Assembly (NCBI RefSeq): GCF_021483235.1
Contig: NZ_JAKEEC010000001.1
Coordinates: 285-64,284 of the forward strand
Direction: 5' to 3'
DNA: 64,000 nucleotides
Source: Arthrobacter alkaliphilus
GTDB lineage: Bacteria > Actinomycetota > Actinomycetes > Actinomycetales > Micrococcaceae
Below are positions 11,020 to 22,357 of this stretch, one piece after another (position 1 is the stretch's first letter; each line of letters opens with the position of its first letter). A model generated the notes under the pieces. It worked only from the letters and a program-made list of their open reading frames with translations, was not told the DNA's origin and did not search any database. A program made the translations under genes and the position numbers.

Positions 11020-12017
11020 TAGAACGTGCTCTCTCCGGTGCCTTCAACCGGGGCAAGACCGTCCACGAAGGCGAGGCCCGACCTGTGCATGAGCCAGGCC
11101 ATCAGCGCCTTCTGGGCGTGCAGGCGGTTCTCGGCTTCGTCCCATACGATGGACTGGGGGCCGTCGATGACGCCGGCGGAGATTTCATAGCCCCGGTAGG
11201 CGGGCAGGCAGTGGAGCACGACGGCGTCGGGTGCGGCGTGCGCCATGGCCGCCTCGTCCACGGAGTATTCCCGGAAGAGCTGCATCCGGGCTTCTTTTTC
11301 AGCTTCCTGGCCCATGGACACCCACGTGTCGGTGGCGACGACGTCGGCCCCCTTGAGCGCTTCTGCCGCGTCCTTGGTGATGAGCACGGAACCGCCGGTT
11401 TCGGCAGCTCGTTCCTCCGCTTCGGCGACGATGTCTGCGGCGGGCAGGTAACCGTCCGGGCCGGAGATCCGGACGTGCATTCCCGCCGTGACGCCTGCCA
11501 GCAAATAGGAGTTGGCCATGTTGTTCGCGGCGTCGCCCAAGTAGGCCATGGTCAGGCCCTTGAGGTCGCCCTTGTGTTCCTTGACCGCCAGCAGGTCCGC
11601 GAGCAACTGGCACGGGTGGTAGTCATCGCACAGGGCATTGATGACGGGAACCTTGGAGTTTTCGGCCATGGCGACGAGCCCGGAATGAGCTCCGGTGCGC
11701 CAGACGATGGTGGAGACCATGCGTTCGAGCACTTTCGCGGTGTCCTCGACGGACTCCTTGTGGCCGATCTGCGCCTCGCCAGGGTTGATGATGAGCGCGT
11801 TGCCGCCCATGTCGGCGATTCCGGTGGCGAAAGAGACGCGCGTCCGGGTGGAGGTCTTGTCGAAAATGACGGCGACGGTCTTGCGCCCGTTTCCGGCAGC
11901 CGCGAAGGGTTGGACGCTGTACGGTGCGGCCTTCATCCGAGCTGCCAGCTCAAGCACCTCGGCTTGCTCGGCCGGTGTGAGGTCCGTGTCCTTGAGGAAG
12001 TGACGGGTGGTATTCAC
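11019..12017 (-). CDS. argF: Ornithine carbamoyltransferase
   Basis: It makes citrulline from ornithine and carbamoyl phosphate. The 332-residue protein has the carbamoyl-phosphate motif STRTRVSF (about residues 56-63) and the ornithine-site motif HCLPAYRG near the C-terminus, both intact. GTG start; its first four bases overlap the argD stop (GTGA), implying coupled translation. Confidence 0.97.
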   Translation of the reverse strand: MNTTRHFLKDTDLTPAEQAEVLELAARMKAAPYSVQPFAAAGNGRKTVAVIFDKTSTRTRVSFATGIADMGGNALIINPGEAQIGHKESVEDTAKVLERMVSTIVWRTGAHSGLVAMAENSKVPVINALCDDYHPCQLLADLLAVKEHKGDLKGLTMAYLGDAANNMANSYLLAGVTAGMHVRISGPDGYLPAADIVAEAEERAAETGGSVLITKDAAEALKGADVVATDTWVSMGQEAEKEARMQLFREYSVDEAAMAHAAPDAVVLHCLPAYRGYEISAGVIDGPQSIVWDEAENRLHAQKALMAWLMHRSGLAFVDGLAPVEGTGESTF

Positions 12018-13270
12018 TGTGCGTCCTTAGCGGTTTGGGCTGCGGCACGAATGATGCCCGGCAGCGCGTCGAGGAAGCGGTCGGCTTGCTCGGTGGTCAG
12101 GATGAGCGGCGGGGCCAGCCGGATGGTGCGCGGGCCGGGGCTGTTGATGATGAAGCCCGCGTCGAGCGCGGCAGTGACCATCGCGGAAGCGATGTCGGCG
12201 TCCAGGTCGAAGCCGATCAGGAGGCCTTCGCCCCGCACTTCGGTGACGGCGTCGACGTCGGACAGTCCGGCCCGCAGGTGGGCGCCCACGTTACGAACGT
12301 TCACCAGCACGCCCTGGCTCTCAATGGCGTGCAGTGTGGCGAGGGCCGCGGCTGTGGCCACAGGGTTGCCGCCGAACGTGGTGCCGTGCTGGCCCGCGGT
12401 CAGGAGCGACGACGTCGACTCCCCGAACGTGACGAGCGCGCCTACCGGGAAACCGCCGCCCAGGCCCTTGGCGAGGGTCACGGCGTCGGGCACGATTCCG
12501 GCGTCTTCGCTGGCCAACCACTTGCCGGTTCGTCCAATGCCGGTCTGGACCTCGTCCAGGATCAAGAGCGCGCCCGCCTTGTTCGTGGCCTCGCGGGCTG
12601 CCCGCAGGTACTCAGGGCTGAGCGGGCGGACCCCGGCTTCGCCCTGGATGGGTTCGAGGAAGACCGCGGCAGTGGTTTCGTCGACGGCGGCACGGAGCGC
12701 CTCGATGTCGCCGAACGGGATGTGGACGACGCCGCCGGGCAGCGGCTCGAACGGGGCCCGGTACGCTTCCTTGGCGGTCAGGGCCAACGCACCCATCGTG
12801 CGGCCATGGAACGCGCCTTCCAGGGCGACGATCTTGGTGCGCGTGCCGGAACTGTTGCGCCGCGCCAGCTTGAACGCGGCCTCGTTGGCTTCGGTGCCGG
12901 AATTGGCGAAGAACACCTTGGACCCGGCGGGGGCATTGGTGATGGCCAGGAGCTTCTCGGCGAGCGCGATCTGCGTGGGGCTCGTGAAGAAATTCGAGAC
13001 GTGGCCCAGGGTGGCCAGCTGGCTGGAGATCACCGATGTGACGAACGGGTGCGCATGGCCCAGGGCGTTCACTGCGATGCCGCCCAAGAGGTCCAGGTAC
13101 TCCTTGCCGTCGGCGTCCCATACGAGCGCTCCGGCACCACGGACCAGGACCCGCTGGGGAGTGCCGAAGACGCCCATGAGCGAGGAAGAGTAACGGGAAA
13201 GCCAGTCGGCCCCCGTGCTGGTGGAGACGAGCGCTTCTGCAGGCGTTTCGACCAATTCTGCTTCGTTCAT
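12014..13270 (-). CDS. argD: Acetylornithine aminotransferase
   Basis: A PLP-dependent class III aminotransferase converting N-acetylglutamate semialdehyde to N-acetylornithine. The 418-residue protein shows [15 protein letters not shown], the cofactor-binding [14 protein letters not shown], and the Schiff-base lysine in [15 protein letters not shown]. The ATG overlaps the argB stop by one base (TGATG). It may also act in lysine synthesis as a succinyldiaminopimelate aminotransferase, as in some other bacteria; that is inference. Confidence 0.96.
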   Translation of the reverse strand: MNEAELVETPAEALVSTSTGADWLSRYSSSLMGVFGTPQRVLVRGAGALVWDADGKEYLDLLGGIAVNALGHAHPFVTSVISSQLATLGHVSNFFTSPTQIALAEKLLAITNAPAGSKVFFANSGTEANEAAFKLARRNSSGTRTKIVALEGAFHGRTMGALALTAKEAYRAPFEPLPGGVVHIPFGDIEALRAAVDETTAAVFLEPIQGEAGVRPLSPEYLRAAREATNKAGALLILDEVQTGIGRTGKWLASEDAGIVPDAVTLAKGLGGGFPVGALVTFGESTSSLLTAGQHGTTFGGNPVATAAALATLHAIESQGVLVNVRNVGAHLRAGLSDVDAVTEVRGEGLLIGFDLDADIASAMVTAALDAGFIINSPGPRTIRLAPPLILTTEQADRFLDALPGIIRAAAQTAKDAQ

Positions 13271-14235
13271 CAGTTCACTTCTTCTTCGTCCGGGACGACC
13301 TGGGTTCCTATGCCCGCCGTCGTAAATGTTTCAAGGAGCATCGAGTGCGGCAGGCGGCCATCGACGATGTGCGCCTGCTCCACTCCTTCGTCAATGGCCT
13401 TCAGGCAGGCCGTCATTTTCGGGATCATCCCGGACTCAAGGCGCGGCAACATGTCCCGGAGTTCGGACGCCGTCAGCGAGGAAATGAGCGAGGACTTATC
13501 CGGCCAGTTGGCGTACAGGCCTTCGACGTCGGTCAGGATGACGAGCTTGGAGGCGCCCAGCGCCGAGGCGACTGCCGCGGCTGCGGTGTCCGCGTTGACG
13601 TTGAGGACCTGCCCGGTGGTGGACCCGGTGCCATCCCCTTCGTCGAGGATCTCGGGGGCGACCGTGGAGATCACCGGGATGCGGCCGGCGTCGAGGATGT
13701 CTTCGATACCCCTGGGATCAACACCCACCACTTCGCCCACCAGGCCGAGGTCCACTTCCTCGCCGTCCACCACGGTGCCGGTGCGCACGGCACGCAGGAG
13801 TCCGCCGTCTTCACCGGACATGCCGACGGCGTACGGCCCGTGTGAGTTAATGAGCCCCACGAGCTCGCGGCCAACCTGTCCGGTGAGCACCATGCGGACC
13901 ACGTCCATGGCCTCGGGGGTCGTGACACGCAGGCCCCCCTTGAATTCGGACTCGATCCCGAGCCGGCCCAGCATCGAGTTGATCTGCGGGCCGCCTCCGT
14001 GCACCACCACGGGGTGGATGCCCACATGGTGCAGGAACACGATGTCCTCGGCGAAGGCGCGCCGGAGTTCCTCGTTCACCATGGCATTGCCGCCGTACTT
14101 GATCACCATGGTGGTGCCGGCGAAGCGTTGGATCCACGGCAGCGCCTCGATCAGCGTCGCGGCCTTGTCCTGGGCAGTTTTTGCCGAATCGGCGCTTGTT
14201 GCGGTGTTCTCGGGGGTGCGGGCGGTCATCGTCAT
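13270..14235 (-). CDS. argB: Acetylglutamate kinase
   Basis: It phosphorylates N-acetylglutamate and is usually the arginine-inhibited step in organisms with ArgJ recycling. The 321-residue protein has the phosphate-binding [10 protein letters not shown] near residue 43, [11 protein letters not shown], and the C-terminal nucleotide-site segment with [31 protein letters not shown] start, 6 bp after the argJ stop. A second in-frame ATG lies two codons in. Confidence 0.97.
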   Translation of the reverse strand: MTMTARTPENTATSADSAKTAQDKAATLIEALPWIQRFAGTTMVIKYGGNAMVNEELRRAFAEDIVFLHHVGIHPVVVHGGGPQINSMLGRLGIESEFKGGLRVTTPEAMDVVRMVLTGQVGRELVGLINSHGPYAVGMSGEDGGLLRAVRTGTVVDGEEVDLGLVGEVVGVDPRGIEDILDAGRIPVISTVAPEILDEGDGTGSTTGQVLNVNADTAAAAVASALGASKLVILTDVEGLYANWPDKSSLISSLTASELRDMLPRLESGMIPKMTACLKAIDEGVEQAHIVDGRLPHSMLLETFTTAGIGTQVVPDEEEVN

Positions 14236-14241
14236 TCCCGT

Positions 14242-16485
<2,244 letters not shown>

Positions 16486-16501
16486 CCTTTTTCCGACCCC
16501 C

Positions 16502-16700
16502 GGTCACATCTTGGGCGATCCCGGCGGACCCCCGGCCACATCCCGGCCAATTCCCACCGACCCCCGGCCACCTACCGGCCGACTCCCGCCAACCCCCGGC
16601 CACATCTTGCCCGATCCCCGCCACCCCCCGGTCACATCCCGGCCGATCCCCGCCACCCCCCGGTCACATCCCGCCCGATACCCGCCGACCCCGGTCACCT
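16502..16700 (-). repeat. Array of about six 32-bp tandem repeats (minus orientation)
   Basis: Units start on the plus strand at 16502, 16534, 16566, 16598, 16630, 16662 and 16693 (five 32-bp steps and one of 31). Read on the minus strand each unit starts TGACCGGG or TGGCCGGG, followed by a variable GC-rich part. The fourth to sixth units are most alike. Because 32 is not a multiple of three, a coding role is unlikely. The array begins 17 bp beyond the ArgR boxes. Confidence 0.9.
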
Positions 16701-16819
16701 ACCAACAGCCTTCCGACTACCGGTGAAGTTGTCGCCGCAGGATATCCAGGAAGGTCATGCATGAAACGGCCACCGGAGATATACCGGAGATGGACGGCAT
16801 GCGTTTGAGGTGGGCCCCC

Positions 16820-16865
16820 GCCCGACGGCGACTTCCGCACCGAGCCGCTGGTACCGCCGTCGGGC
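16820..16865. other. Inverted repeat between the two 32-bp arrays
   Basis: GCCCGACGGCG (16820-16830) and CGCCGTCGGGC (16855-16865) are perfect 11-bp arms around a 24-nt loop. The region 16701-16881 between the arrays otherwise shows no gene I can support. Since both flanking genes are transcribed away from it, a terminator is not required here. Confidence 0.6.
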
Positions 16866-16881
16866 GCTCTAAGAATCGAAT

Positions 16882-17200
16882 TGACCGGGCATCGCCCGGA
16901 AACACCCCATACCTGACCGGGCGTCGTCCGGAAACAGGGCAAATCTGACCGAGCGTCGTCCGGAAACAGGGCAAATCTGACCGGGGATCGGCCGAAAACA
17001 GGACATATGTGACCGGGGATCGGCCGAAAACAGGACATATGTGACCGGGGGTCGACGGGAGGCGGGCATATCTGACCTAGCATCGCCCGGAAACACCCCA
17101 CACCTGACCGGGCGTCGAGAGGAAACAGGGCAAATCTGACCGGGCGTCGAGAGGAAACCGGGCATAGGTGACCGGGGATCGGCGGAAGGCAGCGCGCAGA
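16882..17200 (+). repeat. Array of about ten 32-bp tandem repeats (plus orientation)
   Basis: Units begin with TGACC at 16882, 16914, 16946, 16978, 17010, 17042, 17073, 17105, 17137 and 17169. All steps are 32 bp except one of 31. The opening TGACCGGG is conserved. Later parts come in sub-families: the units at 16914 and 16946, those at 16978 and 17010, and those at 16882 and 17073 resemble each other. The array has the same opening motif as the left array but in the opposite direction. No spacers, so it is not CRISPR. Confidence 0.92.
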
Positions 17201-17231
17201 TTACGGCGAACCACCCCGCGCAGCCCCTGAC

Positions 17232-17262
17232 TGGACACCCGACGGACTCCGCTCCCTAGGAT
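17232..17262 (+). promoter_or_regulatory. Candidate promoter of the quinone reductase gene
   Basis: TGGACA (17232-17237) and TAGGAT (17257-17262) are 19 bp apart, giving a start near 17269 and a leader of about 40 nt that contains the ribosome-binding site. The spacing is long, so this is tentative. Confidence 0.35.
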
Positions 17263-17310
17263 GGGTGTGTGAATGTGGACACGAAAGTGCCCCGACCGAT
17301 AAGGAGACCC

Positions 17311-18276
17311 ATGACGCACGCAATCATTGCCCGGCAAGCCGGAGGACCCGAAGTCCTCGAAGTCACGGAGGCAGAGGTTCCGGTCCCGGGCCCGCGCCAA
17401 CTCCTCGTCAAAGTCGCTGCCGCCGGAGTCAACTTCATGGACACGTATCAGCGCAGCGGCCTCTACAAGGTTGAATACCCGTTCACCCCTGGCGCCGAGG
17501 CGGCCGGAACCGTAGCGGCCATCGGCGCGGATGTGGTGGATTTCAGCGTCGGGGACAGGGTCGCCACCGCTGAAGGATCCCGCAGCTACGCGGAGTACAC
17601 CCTGGTGGACGCAGACAAAGCCCTCCCCGTACCTGACGGCGTCGACGACCACACGGCCGCAGCCCTGCCGCTGCAGGGAATGACCGCGCACTACCTGATC
17701 AACTCATCTTTCCGCGTGGAACCGGGCCATACCGTCCTGACCCATGCAGGCGCCGGCGGGGTGGGACTCATCCTGACCCAGCTGCTCAAGGCCCGGGGCG
17801 CCCGCGTGATCACCACAGTCTCCTCGGACGAAAAGGAAGCCCTGGCCCGGGAAGCCGGCGCGGACGAGGTCCTGCGCTACGACGGCTTTGCGGACAAGGT
17901 CCGCGAGCTCACCGACGGCGAAGGCGTCAACGTGGTGTACGACGGCGTCGGCAAGGACACCTTCGACGCGTCCCTCGCGAGCCTTCGCATCCGCGGCGCA
18001 CTCGTCCTGTTCGGGGCAGCATCCGGACCGGTGCCTCCGTTTGACCCGCAGCGACTGAACGCAGCCGGATCGTTGTCCCTGACTCGCCCGACGCTTGCCC
18101 ATTTCCTCCAGAACCCGCAGGAGCGGCACTGGCGTTCCGCGGAGGTCTTCCGCGCTGCGGCCAGCGGCGCCCTCAAGGTCCGGATTGGCAAAACGTACCC
18201 GCTCGCCGAAGCCGCCGAGGCCCATCGCGACCTGGAAGCCCGCAAGACCACGGGCAAGCTACTGTTGCTCCCATAA
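17311..18276 (+). CDS. NADPH:quinone oxidoreductase, zinc-independent MDR family
   Basis: A 321-residue medium-chain reductase that should use NADPH to reduce quinones or related carbonyls. It has the GroES-like N-terminal fold (VAAAGVNFMDTYQRSGLYKVEYPFTPGAEAAG) and a Rossmann domain with HAGAGGVGLILTQLLKARGARVITTVSS. Zinc-ligand cysteines are absent, as in the QOR branch. The ATG at 17311 is chosen because AAGGAG precedes it; an in-frame start 14 codons upstream lacks one. It is 64 bp upstream of the NRPS gene on the same strand and could share a transcript. Confidence 0.9.
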   Translation: MTHAIIARQAGGPEVLEVTEAEVPVPGPRQLLVKVAAAGVNFMDTYQRSGLYKVEYPFTPGAEAAGTVAAIGADVVDFSVGDRVATAEGSRSYAEYTLVDADKALPVPDGVDDHTAAALPLQGMTAHYLINSSFRVEPGHTVLTHAGAGGVGLILTQLLKARGARVITTVSSDEKEALAREAGADEVLRYDGFADKVRELTDGEGVNVVYDGVGKDTFDASLASLRIRGALVLFGAASGPVPPFDPQRLNAAGSLSLTRPTLAHFLQNPQERHWRSAEVFRAAASGALKVRIGKTYPLAEAAEAHRDLEARKTTGKLLLLP

Positions 18277-18340
18277 ACCTACGCAACGGCCACGCGGCGG
18301 CTGGCGCTTTTTGTTCACTTCAATCCGAGAAGCTTGGAAC

Positions 18341-21300
18341 GTGACCCAGGAACATGAAATCCGGTCGGACAGCCGGGAACTGAAAGCGGTGCACCTGCCC
18401 CAACTGCAGGGCTCGGCAGCCACACCGCCGGCGCGCACGCTCATTGAGATCCTCCAGGACACGGCCCGGACGTTCCCGGAGGCCTCTGCCCTCGATGACG
18501 GGCACAAGTCGTTGAGTTACTCCGAACTCATGGCACATGTGCGCAATTTCGGTGCCGAACTCAGCGCGGCCGGACTTGGCCCCGGAGACAAGATCGGTGT
18601 GCGGATCCCCTCCGGGTCCAACGATCTGTACATTGCCATCCTGGCGATCCTCTCGATTGCGGCCGCCTATGTGCCGGTGGACGCGGACGATCCCGAGGAG
18701 CGGGCACGGCTGGTCTTCGGAGAAGCCAAAGTGGCGGCCGTCATCACCAAGGGCCGCACGATCGAAATGTCAGTGGATCGCCGGGCTCCGCATCCGGCCC
18801 CGCGCGGCCCGGGCCTGGACGATGATTCCTGGGTGATCTTCACCTCCGGTTCCACGGGCACGCCCAAGGGTGTGGCGGTGCGGCACCGTTCCTCCGCGGC
18901 CTTCGTTGACGCAGAAGCCCGGATCTTCCTCCAGCAGGATCCCATCGGTCCGCAGGACCGGGTCCTCGCCGGGTTGTCGGTGGCCTTCGACGCTTCCTGC
19001 GAAGAAATGTGGCTGGCGTGGCGGCACGGTGCATGCCTCGTCCCGGCACCGCGCGCGCTCGTGCGTTCCGGCATGGACCTCGGCCCTTGGCTCATCAACC
19101 ACGTCGTCACAGTGGTGTCCACCGTGCCCACGCTCGCGGCCCTGTGGCCGGCTGAAGCCCTTGAGAACGTGCGCCTTCTTATTTTCGGCGGCGAGGCCTG
19201 CCCTCCCGAACTCGCCGAGCGCCTCGCGGTGGACGGCCGCGAAGTGTGGAACACCTACGGCCCGACCGAAGCGACCGTCGTGGCCTGTGCAGCTCCCCTC
19301 GGCGGGTCCGGCCCGGTCCGCATCGGACTGCCGCTTGACGGCTGGGACCTCGCCGTCGTCGACGCCGCCGGAGTTCCGGTCGCGGAAGGCGGGACGGGCG
19401 AATTGATCATCGGCGGCGTCGGACTGGCGCGCTACCTCGATCCCGCAAAGGATGCCGAGAAGTACGCTCCCATGCCGTCCCTGGGGTGGGAACGCGCGTA
19501 CCGCTCCGGCGACCTCGTCCGCTACGAGGAAGCCGGCCTCATCTTCCAAGGCCGTGCGGACGAACAGGTCAAGCTTGGCGGCCGGCGCATCGAATTGGGC
19601 GAAATCGACGCCGCCCTGCAGGCGCTCCCGGGGGTCGCCGGTGCGGCGGCAGCAGTCCGCACGACGGCGGCGGGGAACCAGATACTGGTCGGCTACCTGG
19701 CTCCGGCCGGACCGCACGAGATCGACCTCTCAGCGTCGCGCGAACTGTTGACTGAAACCCTGCCCGCCGCCTTGATCCCGCTGTTGACGGTTGTGGATTC
19801 GCTTCCGACAAAGACCAGCGGCAAAGTGGACCGGCTTGCCCTTCCGTGGCCGTTGCCGGGCGCGGGCGGCGCGGCGGACGCCGACAAGGCGGCGCTGAAA
19901 TTGCCCGAGGACGCCCAATGGGTGGTTGAGCAATGGGAAAGCGTCCTCGGGTCCGGCGTGAGCTCGCTCGACGCCGATTTCTTCGCCTATGGTGGCGGCT
20001 CCCTCGCCGCGGCACAGTTGGTCTCGGCACTGCGGGTGCGCTACCCCACCATCACAGTGGCGGAAATCTACGCGACGCCCCGCGTCGGCGCCCTGATCGA
20101 AGCCGCGCGGCAATCATTGCCCGAAGGCGTCATCGCGGGGCCGGCCGCGGAACGCACAGTCCGCCCCACCTCCCGGAAATCGCAGATCTTCCAGACCTTG
20201 ATGGGGATCTTCCTCAACATCCTCGTGGGCATGCGCTGGCTCACGTATCTCATGGCCGCGAACCATCTGCTGGCCGATTTCGCCGGGTTTACCGCCGCTC
20301 CCGTGGTGTCCTGGTGGTGGATCCTGGCGTCCTGGCTGGTGTTCGTCAGCCCGCCGGGACGCATGGGCATCTCGATCCTGTCCGCACGAATCCTCTTGCG
20401 CGGAGTCCAGCCCGGAACCTACCCGCGTTCGGGCAAAGTCCACTTGAAGCTGTGGCTCGCCGAACAGATCCAGGACCTTTCGAGCGCCATCAGCCTTGCC
20501 AGCGCCCCGTGGGTTCCCTACTACGCCAGGGCGCTCGGGGCGAAGATCGGGAACAACGTCCATTTGCACTCCCTGCCTCCCGTCACAGGGCTGCTCTCAT
20601 TGGGCAGCGGCTGCAACATCGAACCCGAAGTGGACCTTTCCGCTTGGTGGATCGATGGGGACTATGTCCACATCGGGGCCATCCATGTGGGCGCAGGCGC
20701 CACAGTCGGCGCCCGAAGCACCTTGATGCCGGGAACCAGCATCGGCGCAGGCGCCCGGGTGGAGCCCGGCTCCGCGGTGTTCGGCAAGGTCAAAGCCGGG
20801 CACCACGTTGCCGGCTCCCCCGCCGAACGCCGCGGCAAAGCCAAGGTTGCATGGCCCGAGACCCCCTCGTCACACCACCTGATCGGCCGGCTCTGGTTTG
20901 CGGCGTTCGCCGGCGCGTCGGCGTTGCTTGCTTTGATTCCCTACGTTTCGGCATTCGCCGCGGCGATCGTGATCCTGGCCTTCATCCAAGGCAGGAGTTC
21001 CCTGCAGGATGCCCTACCGGAAATCCTGCTTGCTATTCCGCCGGCCGCACTGGTTTGGTTCCTGTGCAATCTCCTGCTGATCCTTGTGACCACCCGGTTG
21101 CTCGGCATCGGCCTCAAGGAGGGGTACTATCGGGTCCGCAGCCGCGTCGGCTGGCAGGTTTGGGCCACCGAGCGCGTGCTGGACATGGCACGGGACTTGC
21201 TCTTCCCCATCTACGCCAGCCTCTTCACGCCGGTGTGGCTGCGCCTGCTCGGCGCCAAAGTGGGCCGTAACGTGGAGGCTTCCACGGTGCTCCTGCTGCC

Positions 21301-22276
21301 GCGCATGACCACCATCGGCGAAGGCGCGTTCCTCGCCGACGACACCATGGTGGCGTCCTACGAGCTCGGCGGCGGCTGGATGAAGGTGGCGCCGGCCAAG
21401 ATCGGCAAACGATCTTTCCTCGGCAACTCCGGGATGACTGCCGCAGGCCGCAGCGTCCCTAAGAACTCGCTCGTGGCGGTGCTGTCGGCTACACCTGCCA
21501 AGGCAAAATCGGGCACCTCCTGGCTCGGCAGCCCGCCCGTCAGGCTGCGCCGGACGGCCGTGGATGCGGATCAGAGCCTTACCTTCAACCCGCCGCTGGC
21601 CCTCAAGACCAAACGGGCCCTCTGGGAGCTGTGCCGGCTGGTTCCGGTCATCCTGACGGTGGGCATCGCCGTCGGCATCGTGCTGGTCCTCGACTGGATC
21701 GCCACCGGGACTTCATACTGGCTTGCCGCCGCCCTCGGAGGCGTCGTGCTCCTCGCCGCCGGCGCCGTTGCCGCCGCGAGTTCCGTCGCCGCGAAGTGGA
21801 TCCTGGTGGGACGCATCAAAGCGGGCGAACATCCGCTGTGGAGTTCGTTCATTTGGCGCAATGAGGTGGTGGATACCTTCATCGAGATGGTCAGCGCTCC
21901 GTGGTTCGCGCGTTCGGCGTCCGGCACGCCGGCCTTGGTGTGGTGGCTCCGGGCGCTCGGGGCGAAAATCGGCCGGGGCACCTGGTGCGAGAGCTACTGG
22001 CTTCCGGAAGCCGACCTCGTCACGCTTGGCGAAAGCTCCACGGTCAACCGTGGCTGCGTGGTCCAGACACACCTCTTCCATGACCGCATCATGAGCATCG
22101 ACACCGTGGTCCTGGGGGACGGCGCCACGATGGGACCGCATGGCGTCATCCTGCCGCGCGCCAGCATCGGGGCCGGCGGAACCGTGGGCCCGGCGTCGCT
22201 GGTCATGCGCGGCGAGACGGTGCCTGCGGGCACCTACTGGATGGGCAACCCAGTCAGCCCCTGGTCCGGGCCGTAG
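18341..22276 (+). CDS. Pls-type membrane-bound non-ribosomal peptide synthetase (poly-amino-acid synthetase)
   Basis: A single-module NRPS of 1311 residues. The adenylation domain spans about 30-480 (SGSTGTPKG near 168, VAFDASCEEMW near 217, YGPTEA near 305, the A10 lysine in TKTSGKVDR). A carrier domain follows with the pantetheine serine at 554 in GGGSLAAAQ. Instead of condensation and thioesterase domains, the C-terminal 700 residues alternate three membrane-segment pairs (about 615-690, 850-925, 1096-1153) with three hexapeptide-like soluble domains, each opening with LGAK(I/V)G (near 731, 969, 1205). This is the epsilon-poly-L-lysine synthetase (Pls) layout. My hand-read specificity code is D-A-E-S-I-G-T-V-V-K. 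GTG 18341 is the first plausible start; no good Shine-Dalgarno is seen. The M1 peptidase gene follows on the same strand. Confidence 0.88.
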   Translation: MTQEHEIRSDSRELKAVHLPQLQGSAATPPARTLIEILQDTARTFPEASALDDGHKSLSYSELMAHVRNFGAELSAAGLGPGDKIGVRIPSGSNDLYIAILAILSIAAAYVPVDADDPEERARLVFGEAKVAAVITKGRTIEMSVDRRAPHPAPRGPGLDDDSWVIFTSGSTGTPKGVAVRHRSSAAFVDAEARIFLQQDPIGPQDRVLAGLSVAFDASCEEMWLAWRHGACLVPAPRALVRSGMDLGPWLINHVVTVVSTVPTLAALWPAEALENVRLLIFGGEACPPELAERLAVDGREVWNTYGPTEATVVACAAPLGGSGPVRIGLPLDGWDLAVVDAAGVPVAEGGTGELIIGGVGLARYLDPAKDAEKYAPMPSLGWERAYRSGDLVRYEEAGLIFQGRADEQVKLGGRRIELGEIDAALQALPGVAGAAAAVRTTAAGNQILVGYLAPAGPHEIDLSASRELLTETLPAALIPLLTVVDSLPTKTSGKVDRLALPWPLPGAGGAADADKAALKLPEDAQWVVEQWESVLGSGVSSLDADFFAYGGGSLAAAQLVSALRVRYPTITVAEIYATPRVGALIEAARQSLPEGVIAGPAAERTVRPTSRKSQIFQTLMGIFLNILVGMRWLTYLMAANHLLADFAGFTAAPVVSWWWILASWLVFVSPPGRMGISILSARILLRGVQPGTYPRSGKVHLKLWLAEQIQDLSSAISLASAPWVPYYARALGAKIGNNVHLHSLPPVTGLLSLGSGCNIEPEVDLSAWWIDGDYVHIGAIHVGAGATVGARSTLMPGTSIGAGARVEPGSAVFGKVKAGHHVAGSPAERRGKAKVAWPETPSSHHLIGRLWFAAFAGASALLALIPYVSAFAAAIVILAFIQGRSSLQDALPEILLAIPPAALVWFLCNLLLILVTTRLLGIGLKEGYYRVRSRVGWQVWATERVLDMARDLLFPIYASLFTPVWLRLLGAKVGRNVEASTVLLLPRMTTIGEGAFLADDTMVASYELGGGWMKVAPAKIGKRSFLGNSGMTAAGRSVPKNSLVAVLSATPAKAKSGTSWLGSPPVRLRRTAVDADQSLTFNPPLALKTKRALWELCRLVPVILTVGIAVGIVLVLDWIATGTSYWLAAALGGVVLLAAGAVAAASSVAAKWILVGRIKAGEHPLWSSFIWRNEVVDTFIEMVSAPWFARSASGTPALVWWLRALGAKIGRGTWCESYWLPEADLVTLGESSTVNRGCVVQTHLFHDRIMSIDTVVLGDGATMGPHGVILPRASIGAGGTVGPASLVMRGETVPAGTYWMGNPVSPWSGP

Positions 22277-22357
22277 CGTAGATTGGCAAGAGGGCATATT
22301 GACCACCGGCCCATGATGACCGCAACACCACAAGCTACACGGAGGCAGCCAGCGCTC

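Noticed and set aside
16664..17165. Proline/arginine-rich reading frames across the 32-bp arrays
   Set aside because: The 32-bp period shifts frame each unit, so long open frames arise from lack of stops in GC-rich repeats; they have no ribosome-binding site or family match.
16502..17200. Possible CRISPR array
   Set aside because: The repeats are contiguous 31-32-bp units with no separate spacers, the units diverge between sub-families, and no cas gene is near.
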